From the NCBI GenBank assembly GCA_947683625.1, contig CANTUR010000037.1:1922001-1986000 (forward strand): a DNA stretch of 64,000 nt, in the 5' to 3' direction. A program made the position numbers and the translations under genes. The DNA comes from Mallotus nudiflorus (taxonomy: Eukaryota; Streptophyta; Magnoliopsida; Malpighiales; Euphorbiaceae). The notes beneath the pieces are model-generated. The model saw nothing but the letters and a program-made list of their open reading frames with translations, searched no databases and was not told the DNA's origin. Shown piece after piece: positions 24,485 to 36,104 of this stretch (its first letter is position 1; every line of letters starts with the position of its first letter).

Positions 24485-25772
24485 CAAGTCCCTAGGTTCT
24501 ATATAAAATAAATAAAATTGAATTTTATTTATATTTTTGTTGACCTTGTGCCCTCTATTGTAAAAAAACCTTTTTTTAGTATTTTTGTTTGTTTGATTGG
24601 TCTAATACTAATAGTTTAAAAAATTTAAGATAAGAATTATTTGAAACTAATTAATAAGAATTTAATATTCATTTAAAATATCATAATCAATATTGTAATT
24701 GTATTGAATAGAATAGAAAGTTGTGTATTATTAATATAATTATTATATTTTTAGGTCATTTCCTTGGCTCTAAATTATCTTTGGGTCCTATTGTTAGCTC
24801 TTGATAGTTTGAGAAGCTAAAAGAATTTATAAATTCATAATGTCATCATTCTTGATGCTAGAGTAACTTTTGATTCCGCCTAATAAGAGCAGACTCACAA
24901 TTAGTGGTATTAGAGCTATGGGAAAATGTGATAAAATGAATTTCTAAAATTCTTTGTAATTTTGGACTGAATTGAAAATATTAAAATTGAAGGACTGAAA
25001 ATTATGAACAGTACCCTTTTTGAAATTGGGTTATGAGAAGCAAACAAATTAAAGTTTAATACTCAAACTCCAACAAGAGTATAGTTGGGTGACTTTGAAA
25101 ATATTTAACTCTACTTAATACCATATTACTATTTCATTATATTTACTCAAAATTGTAATCACTTAATATAAATACTAATTTACTTCAAAACTACAGAATT
25201 TATCATAAAATTAATTTTATATTTAATAATATTCCTTTAATTAATAGTAATGCTTAATAATTTTTATTATATTTATTTAATACAAATTTTAATATTAATA
25301 TTAATTTCTGCAAAATGTATAATTTCATTACTAATACGTAATTTTGTATTATAAAATTCAGTAATTTTATTACAAATATAAATTTTTTTACTAGAATTAA
25401 AAACTTTAATTGTATTATATAATACTTACTTAATGTCATACTCTATGTTAATACTATTTTACATAAAACTTTATGATTATTTTTATAAATATATAATTTG
25501 TATTATATTTAATAATTTATATTATATGTAATTTATATTATGAATATATAATTTCAATTCAATATCACTACCTAATACTAATAGTTAAATTAACGAGCTA
25601 GTAAATGAGCATATTCACGAATTGGCTCATGAGTTTAATGACGAGCTTGCTTGCGAATTGATCACGAGCCTGTTCACAAGTTTAAATGAGCTGAGTTTAA
25701 GGAAGTTCAAACTTGACTTGTTTAGTTTACATGTCTCATAATAAAGTTCAGGCTCAACTCAATTAGTTTAAC
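24151..25772. repeat. 3' flank of LINE copy B, duplicate of 18916-20496
   Basis: Non-coding and AT-rich. Differs from copy A by a (AT)n microsatellite at about 24453-24482 and scattered substitutions. The match stops at about 25772 (aattagtttaac), which marks the original right end of the duplicated unit. Confidence 0.78.
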
Positions 25773-26352
25773 AAATAAATTCGAACGAATATTTTTCGAG
25801 TCTAGCTCCCGATGAATAATGAGTCACTCGACTCAGTTATATCCTAGGAAAAGTTTGATGGAGATGTGGATCCAATAAAACAATGTTTTCTTTTCTAGAA
25901 GTCTTTTTTTCTTTTTGTTTCTTGCATTCTGATTGGAGACATTTAATTTTTGGGTAAATTTTATAGATAATCATTAAACTTTATGTTTGATTACAATTTG
26001 GTTACAAAATTTTAGTTTCTATCTTTTTAATTACCAAATTTCTAGTTAGGTCTCACAAATAGTTTTTATAATATGTGTTGCTCCATAAACAATCTAGAAT
26101 TGCAATTATAGTTCAAAATTTACAAATAAAATACAAAGAAGTTCATATTTTATTTTATATATTCATATAAAATTTAATGTGTAATAACCCGAATATTTTA
26201 AATTATTTATATAAATATTGAGGTTTTCAAGAATATTAAATTTTCTTTATTTTATGTTGTTATAGTTGATATATTAAATTATTATATTTAAGAACTAAAT
26301 TTAAGAATTCGATTAGAAACTATTAACATTATTATATACTTAAACTATCTAC

Positions 26353-26355
<3 letters not shown>

Positions 26356-26440
<85 letters not shown>

Positions 26441-26452
26441 CATATATATATG
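26356..26452. repeat. (AC)n(AT)n compound microsatellite
   Basis: About 19 AC units run directly into about 28 AT units, inside the solo LTR upstream of its GC-rich leader. Confidence 0.92.
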
Positions 26453-27185
26453 TGTGGCTTAGGATTTGTAAGAAGGGAAAAATCAGTCAACTCCTTCCCT
26501 TTCTTTCTTTCTTTCTCTCATTCTGTTTTTCTTTCTTTACCATTCATGCCATTTTTTTTTCTTCTTCCCATCTTCGTGTGCATGATCCAGCAGCTACCTA
26601 CCCTTCTTCATCTGCTTCTTCTTCCTTCTGAGTCGTCCCTGCAACACGCTTGAAGGAGGCAACAACAGCAGTAGCAGCAGCTTCGTGAGGCAACAACACG
26701 ATGAAGGTAGCAATAGCAGCTGCGTGAGGCAGCAAAATGAGCAGAGGAAGTAGCAGTAGTAGGCCAGCAGGGCAGATCGGCAGCAAGGGCAACAACCTCC
26801 ATTCCTTCTGCAGTGACAACCAGTATAACTACTGCCCCAACCTGCTGTCACTTGAAAATTCTACAGCTCAAACTTGCTGTGGCAGCTCTCCTTTGCTCTG
26901 TTTTGGAGCTTGAAGTAAGTTAGTGAATTAGTAGTTAGTTAGCTTTAGGTTAGATTTAGTTGTTTGTTAATTGATTTGGTTAATTTTAGGTTGTTTTGGG
27001 TTAATTTTTGATGTTGTTAATGCTGAATTGTTTGGTTGTTTATGCAGAAATTTTAATTTAATTATTTGGGGTAATTTTGGTTGATTAATGTATGTTTAGT
27101 AATTGGTTTAAGTTATTGAAATAAAATTTGGTTAAGAGTGTATAAGAAATTAGTTAGATTAGTTGATTGAGATTATGGGATTTTA

Positions 27186-27266
<81 letters not shown>
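27186..27266. repeat. (GT)n(AT)n microsatellite
   Basis: A short GT run followed by about 35 AT units in the solo LTR. Confidence 0.92.
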
Positions 27267-27268
<2 letters not shown>

Positions 27269-28389
27269 TATTTTTAAGTGTTATGTATATTTTATTAATG
27301 TGATTAACTAACTACTTTTGGTTGAGTATTGGAGTTAATTAGTGTTAGTATATTTTGTTAGTAATTTTAGTAGTTATAAAATAATTTTGTTAATTTATCT
27401 AATATTTCTTTTAGAAAAGTATTATATTATGTAAATTTTGATATAATGAATAAATGGTGTGCTTTGTAGATATGATAATTAAATACTATGTTTTAATTGT
27501 TTTGAGACAAAATGTGGCATTAAAATAATTTTTATAAATTATTTATTATTTTAGTTAATTAATACTAACCATTTTTGAAAATTTATTCAAAATTAAATTA
27601 TTTATTGTTTTGTGGTTTGAATGAGTTTTTAATTAATATTTTGGTATATTTAATCTAGATGGGTAATTATAGTTGGAATTTGTCTATTTTTATATTGGAT
27701 ATTTGGAAAGTTAAATTGTTATTAATATTATATTATTATTTGAAATTTATTGTATTTTGGTGAACCTCGGTTGGGAATTGTATAGTCTGGGGTCCCAACC
27801 CAAGATGTTATGCCACTGTGAATTTTGAAGTGTGTTTATTTGCAAGATTGACTCTACTTCGGTAGAGAGATGTCCATTTTACAAAGAAAACTCGACCGAA
27901 TTTTTGGTAGATTTCTCGTAAAACGTGACACCGAGTCAATCCTAAAATTTTTATTCTAAGTACGAATCGAGTCTTCCTTAGAAACTCTAGAAGTTAGGTT
28001 TCTATTTTCTGATTGTCATTTCCTTTTCTGTCTTTTAGCTGCCCCTCCAGTCGCGTCTACCAGTCGAGGTCGGACACGACGTGTCAGAGGAGCACCTTTA
28101 TCTTATAAGTTAATATTTGATTTGAGTGTCGGATTTTTAATTTAAATTATGTTAAATTCTTATGAATTTAATTTTATGAGATTCTAGTCAGCATTATTCA
28201 TATGATCTTGCATGATTTAATTTATAGTTGATTTATTTTATTTTATTTATTTACCTATTTTATTTATTGTAATTTTTATAGTTTTATTTATTTTCTTTTA
28301 TCCTTTAAATAAACCACAGTAGAACGGGCTACCTGATGGGTTTCATCAGGACCGTGTGCGCACCGGTAAAATATATGATTATTTAATTA

Positions 28390-28600
28390 TATTAATGGGG
28401 CCGATGGTCTGGTGATGCTTTGCTCTCGGACACTGCCAGTATAATTTTAATTTTATATTATTACATCACTGGGGCCGATGGTCTGGTGATGCTTTGCTCT
28501 CGGATACTGCCAATGATATTGGATTAAGAGATATGACTGCGGTTGTGTATCCTGGTGATGCCTTGCTCTCAGGATCCGGCAGTCTTGGATATAAGTGAGT
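28390..28600 (+). repeat. Three ~70 bp tandem units inside the solo LTR
   Basis: Each unit carries a 'ggtgatgctttgctctcgga' type core followed by a ctgccagt block (cores near 28421, 28491 and 28560). The third is the most diverged. The same arrangement is present in the other Tekay LTR at 59315-59520. Confidence 0.82.
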
Positions 28601-29754
28601 CATATGACTGTTAAAAAAAATTATTTATAAATTGGGTTTTACCAAATTTTTATACTAAAATGATTTTAAAAGATATTTAAATATTTATTTCTTCTCCTTT
28701 AAAAAAAAAAGATTTATTATATGTATACCAATGGTTAAATAAAATTATATTATATTATATTTCCATAAAATTTATTTTAATGAGGTTTTCAAATCACATT
28801 CATTTTCTTTATTAACTTGCTCAGTGAGGTCTGACTCCCCTCAATTTATTTTTCAGGAGTTTGGGAGTTTACTATTAGGCCTACTTCTCTTCGCCGTGTA
28901 GCTTCGTCACCGGCTATTCTACGTAGGTCTATCTAGTTATATTGTATTTACTTTCGTGTACCGCAATAGAGGAAATTGTATAACTGCATACTTAGTCAAG
29001 ATTTAATGTACTCATAACTTATGTATTGAGATACTATTTGTATAATTGATGTTTGCTTATTTTATCCCATGCACTGATATTATGATTTAAATTATATTAA
29101 GAAAAATTAGTTTGAGAATATGCATTGAGATTTTATTATTTATTGTAAGGATTCAAAGTAAAAAAAAAAAATTCCGCGAATTTTTCCTTAAAGGATTACT
29201 ATGGGTTTCGGTGGCTTTATGCTTTCCCATTCCCTAGTGCCGGTCACGTGCCCCTGGGTTTGGGTTGTGACATAATGAAAGACTAAAAATTATTTTAAAA
29301 GATAAGTACCTTCTTTCTAAAATAATGTAAAAACATTATTTTATTAGAAGACAAAACAAATATTAATATTAATATTTATTTTTAATTTTTTTTGTATAAT
29401 AAACTATAAATTAATAAAATAATTGTATAATATTATTATATGTAAATATGGAAATATTATTTTATTTTTTTACATATCATAAATTATACATTAATAATAA
29501 AATATTTTTATATTATTGATATATTTAAATAATTTATACTTTAATCTAAGGATGATATATGGACTTATTTGTATATTATTTTCAAATTTTGGACTAAAAT
29601 GACAGTTGTGAATTGTTTATGCACCAAAAAATTTTATAGGTAATATACACGAAATATAAAATAAAACTTTGTTAACTAAACATATACAAATTAATTTTTT
29701 TTAACCAAATTGTAATTAAGTACAAAGTTTAATAACAATCCATAAAATTTACCC

Positions 29755-30259
29755 TTAATTGTTCTTTTTATTGGATTTGAAAGATTTTGCTCCTAAGACT
29801 GAACATGCAAATGCTATCCCAAGATAAATATCCTAACTTTTGAATAGGAACATATTAAGGTAAAATTTTGAAGTGTTCTTGCATATGATTCAAATATGCA
29901 AATTTTAATTAGGATAAGAACCCCTCAGTCCATATAATCATCAAGAAGTAGCTATAAATGTTATTCATGATTCTTCCTTCCTTTCCCATCTAGATTCCAG
30001 TTATATGAGTTGCTACATTGGCCGTATGCATCAACTGATATCTTCGAGGTGAATGCAAGTATGAAACTTGGTCCTATTTAGTTACCTCCTTTTCTTCACA
30101 TATCCTAGCCAGATGTTATCTAGGCAATAAGGCATGTAGTGTTAATTAAATATCCAAAAAAAATTTCAGCTGCTTTAGGGCTAAATGTCTTATTTCACAA
30201 AATTTGCTTATATATAACAACTTTTTGATAGAAATTTGAGTGATGGTTTGATGCCTTCT
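29755..30259. other. AT-rich intergenic DNA
   Basis: No gene or repeat recognised. The first nine bases are the right target-site duplication of the split MITE. Confidence 0.55.
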
Positions 30260-30730
30260 AACTTCATTTCATTGAATAAATAGGTGATTATACAACATAA
30301 TGAAATGATGATTTTCATATGTCTAAAACTAATTTGCAATGATCTAAGGCTGACTTCTCTTTATTTATAGTTATATAAACCAATTATGGAAAGATGATAA
30401 ACAACTTATACAAAGTAAAGATTTACTACTTATGGTAACTCCCCCCCTCAAATTAATGATGGGCGATTAAGAAGCATCAATTTACTAATAAGAAATGGAT
30501 GTCTTTGTCAAGTAAGAGACTTGGTAAACACATCAGCAAGCTTTGGAAACACGTGGAAGAGAAATGAAATTGGTGTTTACAATTGCTTAAATGTAGTGAT
30601 AATCTACCTCATTATGTTTGGTGCACTAATGACATAAAAGTTATCATATATGACCATGCTGCCATAACCCATAACAATGTTGAAGACTTAATGAAGCTAA
30701 AATGTTGATTTTTCATTATTCGACTTGTGC
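30260..30730 (-). pseudogene. Ty1/copia 3'-end fragment (RNase H tail, PPT, part of LTR)
   Basis: On the minus strand, 30560-30640 encodes a worn 'TKHNEVDYHY' segment (family: TKHIEVDCHxxR), and 30480-30540 the 'LADVFTKSL' type end of copia RNase H in shifted frames. A purine tract (GAGGGGGGGAGTTA on the minus strand, about 30436-30450) follows. 30260-30435 has LTR-like content, with a TATA-type tatataactataaataaag stretch and tttattcaatgaaatg. The rest of the element is missing. A relic unrelated to the two other copia elements. Confidence 0.6.
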
Positions 30731-31149
30731 AGTTATGATCATGATGCATTTATCATAGCTTGTGTTAAGACTTGAATTTTACAAATTCAATTAACCTGAA
30801 TATAAACACTTAAACACATGGATTAAATATAATTTTTCTTAGTTACTTATGACCATTAAAAAAGGCTTTATAGATCTAGGATTTGGGTGAATTGAGGAAT
30901 TAGTGATTACAGATTGGTAACAATTGCTATGGAAGACCAAATGACAAAACTTGAAGTGACTACCTATATTATGAGCAAAATTAATAAATTCAAAATTTGA
31001 AGTGACTACCTATATCATAAGAAAAATTTAAATAATGTGCATAAATAAATAAAAGATAGTGAATGCTAAATGAAACAAAAAAAAGCATAAAATGAAAAAA
31101 ATGAAAAATGGAAAGATGGAAAAGGGAAACACATTAAATTGTGAGTCTA
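30731..31149. other. Non-coding DNA left of the Athila remnant
   Basis: Holds a direct repeat of 'cttgaagtgactacctata' type at about 30953 and 30998. No 3' LTR of the Athila element is found here, so that element is truncated on this side. Confidence 0.5.
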
Positions 31150-31431
31150 TAGCTTGACTATCCCATAACATTTTCAGTTTGAGAGATGAAATGGGATTCC
31201 ATCCTTATCCTTTACTATCATTCCTTCATAATATGGTTTACATCTATGGCCATTGACCTTAAATTTCTCTCGATTTGCATTTGTTAATTCAAGAGCACCA
31301 TAAGGGAATACTTATACAACCTGAAAGGGTCCACTCTATTTAGACTTAAGCTTGCCTAGAAATAGGGGAAGTCAAGAATTAAACAAGAGAAATAAATCTC
31401 CTTCATGGAATGTTTTTTTAAATAATCCTCT
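31150..31431 (-). pseudogene. Athila integrase C-terminal part
   Basis: Minus strand carries FHEGDLFLLFNS, then SGPFQVV and VFPYGALELTNANREKFKVN, ending KPYYEG, the standard Athila integrase C-terminus. It continues from 39369: joining the two sides across the copia insertion reads WHDKR into I without loss. Stop codons at CAG/TGG-type positions. Confidence 0.85.
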
Positions 31432-32172
31432 TGTTGACCTTAGCAATAATCAATCATGATTTTAATTTTAACAAACTTAAATTTGAGTGTTTAATATGCT
31501 TGTTTTCAAGTGTGTATAAGTTAATATTCAATTGGAAGTTAAACCAGTGAAGAAATATCAAAGAAAAATCACTCAGGTCAATTGTCATAAGCATAGTCAC
31601 GATCGAGATCGTATCCAAGATGAAATTGCTCAAAATGTTCAATATGAGTAATAAGACATAATAGATCCCAAGCTCGGTCCTGACCAGGACCATGCATGGG
31701 GCCATGTAGTCCCAATCAGGATGAAGGGCCAAGGTCGGGACCAATTTTAGTAAAATTGTCTAATTTTGATGCAATTAATCATGAGCTTAGTCTCGACCAA
31801 GACCATGCCCGAGACTGAGTCAGAAGTTTAAATACAAATACTAAAAATGACTATCTTTTGAACATTGAAAAAACTTGGGAATTCAATTTTAGTATGAGCT
31901 TTGAAAACACTTGTGTATTGGTTTTTGAGTGAGCCTTTGAGTTGAGCCTAAAACTCAAGTTGTAAGAATTAATCTAGGGGAATATATTATGGTGATTTAA
32001 ATCCTAACTTAGGGATAAGTTAGGTGGAGACATAGGATTGTTGAGAATCTAAACTCCTTAAATTCTAGTGTTCATCATTCTGCCTTAACATTTTTTTTAA
32101 TTCTTAATAGAATTCTTTTAATTTTCTTTTATTGTTCGATAGCCCTATTCACCCCTCTCTTGAGGACTTTCA
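31432..32172 (+). repeat. 5' LTR of the Sirevirus-type element
   Basis: 741 bp. Compared with the 3' LTR it lacks about 370 bp between 'gactatcttttgaacatt' and 'cttgggaattcaatttt', but retains a ~70 bp stretch near 31500-31580 absent from the 3' LTR. Contains a run of imperfect palindromes around GATC/GACC cores (31595-31815). Confidence 0.88.
31595..31815. repeat. Array of short imperfect palindromes in the 5' LTR
   Basis: Motifs such as CGATCGAGATCG (31602), GGTCCTGACCAGGACC (31676-31691), TCCCAATCAGGA (31709) and AGTCTCGACCAAGACC (31780s) recur at intervals of 30-70 bp, each a variant of gtCCcGAtCgGGac. The 3' LTR has a parallel set at 38490-38720. Sirevirus LTRs are known for crowded palindromes upstream of transcription start. 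Confidence 0.65.
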
Positions 32173-32174
32173 AT

Positions 32175-32186
32175 TGGCATTAGATC
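32175..32186 (+). promoter_or_regulatory. Primer-binding site, initiator tRNA-Met type (worn)
   Basis: TGGCATTAGATC, 9 of 12 matching TGGTATCAGAGC, two bases after the 5' LTR. Confidence 0.75.
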
Positions 32187-32223
32187 TTGGAGTTTAGGAA
32201 CTTAATTGCTATAATATAATATC

Positions 32224-34260
32224 ATGGTGAGTGAGCTTCAAAATTTTTCTTCACTTAGATCATTCTTTGATGGTAGTGACTATCCACATTGGAAGTTCAA
32301 AATGGAGCTATACTTAGATAATGATCCTATCAAACTTTGGGATGTTGTCCTAAAAGGTTGGGAATCACCCAAAATTACCATTGATGCTGTGGTAACTACT
32401 CTAACAAGAATTCAATGGAACAATTATAATAAAGAAGAGAATCACAAAAATAAAAAAGTAATGATCACTTTAGTCTCTTCTATGTCAAGAGAAGAAGGAG
32501 GCAAGCTTCAACATTGTACTTTAGAAAAGGAAATATGAGAGACCTTGGAAAATAATTATAAAGGCAATGTATAAGTAAGAAGCAAGAAGGTTTAACTACA
32601 TATGTATGAATATGAACTCTTTAAAATGAAGCCTCAAGAATCAATCACGAAGATGACAAACTATCTCAATGATCTACTCACACCCTCAAGAAACTTGGAA
32701 AACATTTCTCTAAAGAAGAGGTGAACAATAAGATTCTAAGAATCCTATCTGATAAGGATTAGGAATCTCGGGTCATTTGTGTTGAGGGAGTGCAAGACCT
32801 CTCTACACCCTCAACTGATGTGCTTATTAGAAAGCTCCTTACATATGAGCTTAAAATAAAGCAAAGAGGTAAAGAATAATAAGAAAAGAAAAAGAGCATA
32901 GTATTGAAGGCTTCATAAGAAGAAAGTGAAGATGATAGTATTGAAGATTCTAGTGATGAAGATGATGATATTTCCATGCTCACTAGGAATTTCAAAAAGT
33001 TTTTGAGAAAGAAAAATTTCTTAAGAATAAAGGACTTCAAAAAAAAGTACAAAGGAGAAGTCAAAAGAAAAACAAAGAGGTTACTTGCTATAAATTCAAG
33101 AAATTGGGTCACATTTGAAGTGAGTGCCGCTAACTCAAATTCAAGAATAAAGGAGCAAAGGAGAAAAGAAAGGCCTTCAAAGCTACTTGGGATGACTCTT
33201 TCGAATCCAAACAGGAAGAGGAACAATAAAAAGTGGCAAACCTTTGCTTTATAGCTCTTAAAAATTAAAATGAGGTACCCTCTACTTCTAATTCTTCTTA
33301 TGATGATTATTGTGAATATGATGATGATGATGAAGATGATGAGAGCTTCATTATGAGCAAAATCTTACTTAAATGTAAAAGCTTACTTTCTAAGAAGAAG
33401 CATTATAAGCATGAGTTAGCTAGCTTGACCAAAGAATTTAAAATTTAAAGAATGATTTTGCTAAGCTTGTTAAATTAAATGAAAAACTTGCTTATTATTT
33501 AAAATCTTTAAATTCCTTAGAAGAGCAACTTAAGAAAGCAAGTGATGAAAATCATAAGCTTTCTAATAAGTTATTAGAGTTAAAGAATTCTATTTCCAAA
33601 TTCAAAAAAGGAAAAGAGAGTTTAGATAATTTACTTAACTCTCAAAAACTCTATGGAAATACTCATGGAATAAGGTATATAAATGAATGCCTTCTTCCTC
33701 ATCATCATCACATATTAATTTTGTTAAAGCCTCAAATGATTTCACTTCTTCTACCTCTACACCATTTAAGAATTAAGCTTTCAAAGCTAATAAGTCTCAT
33801 GTGTCAAATGTTAAAGGGAAGTCTTATAAGACTTAATCCTCTGTGACATAAAGAGCTAAGTCTTATGCTAGAAAAGCACAACTCAAACATGCTTACATGC
33901 ATATTAGACATAACACTCCTAAGCATGCTACACAACACAATTCTCATAAACATATAGCACGAACCTATCAAAATACACATTGTCATTATCAATGTATGTC
34001 TCACACTATGACTCATAATAATTTGAGGAAACACACACCACCACAAACATAAAAAACATGTTTCATATACTAAGAAACCATCTCATCCTAAGAGAAATAA
34101 ATTTGAAAATGTAGATTGTTCATATTGCATGATCAAAGGACACACCAATAATTTGTGCTTCTATAGAAGATTACACATAAATTTACTTCCTTTGGATTAT
34201 CTTGGGACTAACAAACCTAGACTAATAAAGGTTTGGGTTCAAAAGAACTCTTAAATTACA
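32224..34260 (+). pseudogene. Sirevirus-type gag
   Basis: Start at ATG 32224 (MVSELQNFSSLRSFFDGSDY), followed by YPHWKFKMELYLDND, the N-terminal gag motif of this group. An acidic/lysine-rich stretch (about 32870-33060), then a first zinc knuckle at 33082-33126 that has lost its second Cys and gained a stop (CYKFKKLGHI*SEC). A heptad-like region (33350-33650) suggests a coiled coil. A second knuckle at 34117-34158, CSYCMIKGHTNNLC, is intact. Ends with KVWVQKNS near 34250. Stops lie mostly at CAA, CAG or TGG codons; some frameshifts. Confidence 0.82.
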
Positions 34261-34289
34261 TTATGTAAGTGTGCTTGAAATCCATAAGA

Positions 34290-34770
34290 ATAAAAAGCAA
34301 GTGATATCTTGATAGTAGATGTTCAAGGCACATAAGCAATTTAATAAGCTTGATGCAAAGGATGGAGGACATGTCACATTCGGGGATAATACTAAAGGAA
34401 AGATAGTAGGCATTAGAGAAATTGGTAATCCTCAATCCTTATCTATTCATCATGTGTTACTTGTTGATGGTCTTAAACATAATTTGCTTAGTATAAGTCA
34501 ATTATGTGATATGGGAGATAAAGTCACCTTCTATCTTAGAAATTTTTTTATTAGTAGTCATGATGAAGATAAAGTACTTTTTAATGGCAAAAGAGTTGAT
34601 AATGTCTATGTAATTGATTTGAATAAGGTTAATTACAAAGACATTAAATGCCTAATGTCTATTTCCCATGACATATGGGCATGACATAAAAGGTTAGGAC
34701 ATGCAAAATTTAAGCTTTTAAATGATCTTTGTAAGCATGAACTTGAATTAAAAGAATTTTCAATTACTTA
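34290..34770 (+). pseudogene. Sirevirus protease remnant and GAG-pre-integrase domain
   Basis: The protease active site region (about 34300-34330) is heavily damaged. The open 121-codon stretch 34319-34684 reads DGGHVTFGDNTKGKIVG, VLLVDGLKHNLLSISQLCD, then the pre-integrase HKRLGHAKFKLLNDL after a TGG-type stop. Sequence breaks off at about 34770 and the integrase and RT that should follow are absent. Confidence 0.85.
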
Positions 34771-35293
34771 AGTGGAAGTTTGCATTTAGGACTTTGGTAT
34801 CCTAGGAGTCCATCCTTTGACTTAATTAGTTATTCATATGCAAACTTTGCTGGTAGTTTACTAGATAGAAAGAGCACTTTTAAAATTTGTCAATTTTTAG
34901 GACAATGTTTAGTTTCCTAGTTTAGCAAAAAACAAGTTTCGGTTGCCTTGTCCACTGCTAAGCTAAATATATTGCAGTAAGTCTTTGTTGTTCATAAGTC
35001 TTATGGTAAAAAAAATAATTGTTGGACTATGGTATTAAACTTGATCACATTCCAATTAAATTTGATAATACAAGTGCTATCAACCTTAGCAAGAATCTCA
35101 TTCAACATTTTAGAAATAAGCATACAGACATTAAAATCATTTTTTGCGCGATCATGTTCAAAATGGTGATATCTCACTTGAATTTGTTGATACAAACAAT
35201 CAACTTGTGGATATTTTTTCTAAACCTCTCAATGAAGAGAGATTGAACTTCATTAAACATGAACTTGGCATGATTGGTGGTTCTAGTTTATCA
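34771..35293 (+). pseudogene. Sirevirus RNase H and pol C-terminus
   Basis: Starts in mid RNase H (ARY-type LWYPRSPSFDL segment, AxFAG, LDRKST in broken frames), then the open stretch LDYGIKLDHIPIKFDNTSAI and, one frame over, RDHVQNGDISLEFVDTNNQL ending FIKHELGM. This is the usual copia pol C-terminus. The jump from pre-integrase to RNase H implies an internal loss of roughly 2.5 kb relative to family structure. Confidence 0.85.
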
Positions 35294-36104
35294 TAATTAA
35301 TTATTTAATTGCTTAACTAATGATTGGATTCATTATTGAATTTGACATTTTTATATGAAATTATTATCTTGACTATTTTGATAATTAAATTATTTAATTT
35401 TGATCTTACTTTTATCTTTATTAAAACTATTATTTGAAGGGTTTTGATATCGTAATTTTGAAATATTTTTTTAATCAATTATTTAATTAATATTTTTTTG
35501 CAAATTAATTCCGTCCTTTTTTTTGCAAATTAATAATTAATTATTGAATTATATTTAAAAAATAAATTATTTCAATTTAGCAAAATAATACCCTCTTTAA
35601 ATGAATATATTTCATATCCTCATTTAAAATTCCTTACAATCTTCAATTAATTCAAAATTATTAAGCAATTAATTCATAAGGACTTAATTGTAAAATTTTG
35701 CAACTCTAGGCTATTGCCAGGAAATTAGTCTTGCTTGGGATCACAACTACCCCATGTGGGACATTAGTCTACGTTTTTTGAAAAACTAGGTAGAATTAAT
35801 CCTGATTAGGACTTAGCTCATGACATTATGTCTCGATCGGGATTAATGCATGTCCCGATCTCTTCAGATAGGGTAGGGATTTCAAAATTTAAGTATTAAT
35901 TTGAATTCCTAATCCTTATTACAAAAGATTTTTGAGGTCATTTTCAATTCAAGTATAAATTTTGAACCTCCTTTTCTTCCTTATTCATGTCTATAAATAC
36001 TCTATCTTTTTCTATTGATTTTTCACTCATATATCACTTATTTTTCTCTACACTTTCTTCTCTCCTCTCTTAAGTTTTCTTTGTAATTTTTCTTTTCTCT
36101 TATC
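35294..36104. other. Spacer between pol and accessory ORF of the Sirevirus element
   Basis: AT-rich and non-coding, but with three palindromic motifs at 35790-35865 (cctgattagga, TCTCGATCGGGAT, TCCCGATC) like those of the LTRs. A TATA-rich stretch precedes the ATG at 36105. Confidence 0.55.

Larger units (their letters stand above)
20497..25772 (+). repeat. Second tandem copy (B) of the LINE-plus-flank unit
   Basis: Begins where copy A's flank ends and corresponds to copy A from about 12557. It holds the end of ORF1, then lacks copy A's 12780-15530 (endonuclease and first RT), then continues through thumb, duplicated RT, RNase H, 3' UTR and flank. The junction at 20494-20500 (gtttaac then ttcatgatt) shares a few bases (aacttc) with the copy A start. 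Confidence 0.8.
26180..29272 (+). mobile_element. Solo LTR of a Tekay-type Ty3/gypsy element, 3093 bp
   Basis: Starts TGTAATAACCC and ends GGTTGTGACA; flanked on both sides by TAATG (26175-26179 and 29273-29277), a perfect five-base duplication. Homologous to the 5' LTR at 56973-60129: shared blocks include ctcgtaaaacgtga (27910s and 58870s), gtagaacgggctacctg (28319 and 59226), ctcagtgaggtctga (28820 and 59675) and the terminal cattccctagtg...ggtcacgtgcc. No internal element sequence remains, so it arose by recombination between two LTRs. The GC-rich, CAG-repeat patch at 26580-26850 is untranslated leader and not a gene. Confidence 0.93.
25952..29754. mobile_element. Mutator-type foldback MITE split by a solo LTR
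   Basis: The ends are inverted repeats: left GGGTAAATTTTATAGATAAT, and the right end read backwards gives GGGTAAATTTTATGGATTGT; both continue with attaaacttt and ttacaatttggtta. Outside are nine-base repeats TTAATTTTT (25943-25951) and TTAATTGTT (29755-29763), 8 of 9 identical. Removing the LTR (26180-29272) and one TAATG leaves an element of about 705 bp. Ends resemble those of the MITEs at 54630 and 55219. Confidence 0.78.

Noticed and set aside
26594..26851. Cys/Leu-rich minus-strand open frames
   Set aside because: Products of CAG/GCA-type low-complexity DNA in the leader of the solo LTR; three overlapping frames are open for the same reason.
30731..31149. 3' LTR of the Athila element expected here
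   Set aside because: No sequence matching the 5' LTR at 44003-46572 was found; the element appears truncated.
32759..33254. 155-codon Ser/Leu-rich minus-strand frame
   Set aside because: Antisense of the Lys/Glu-rich part of the Sirevirus gag, whose sense frame has family motifs.
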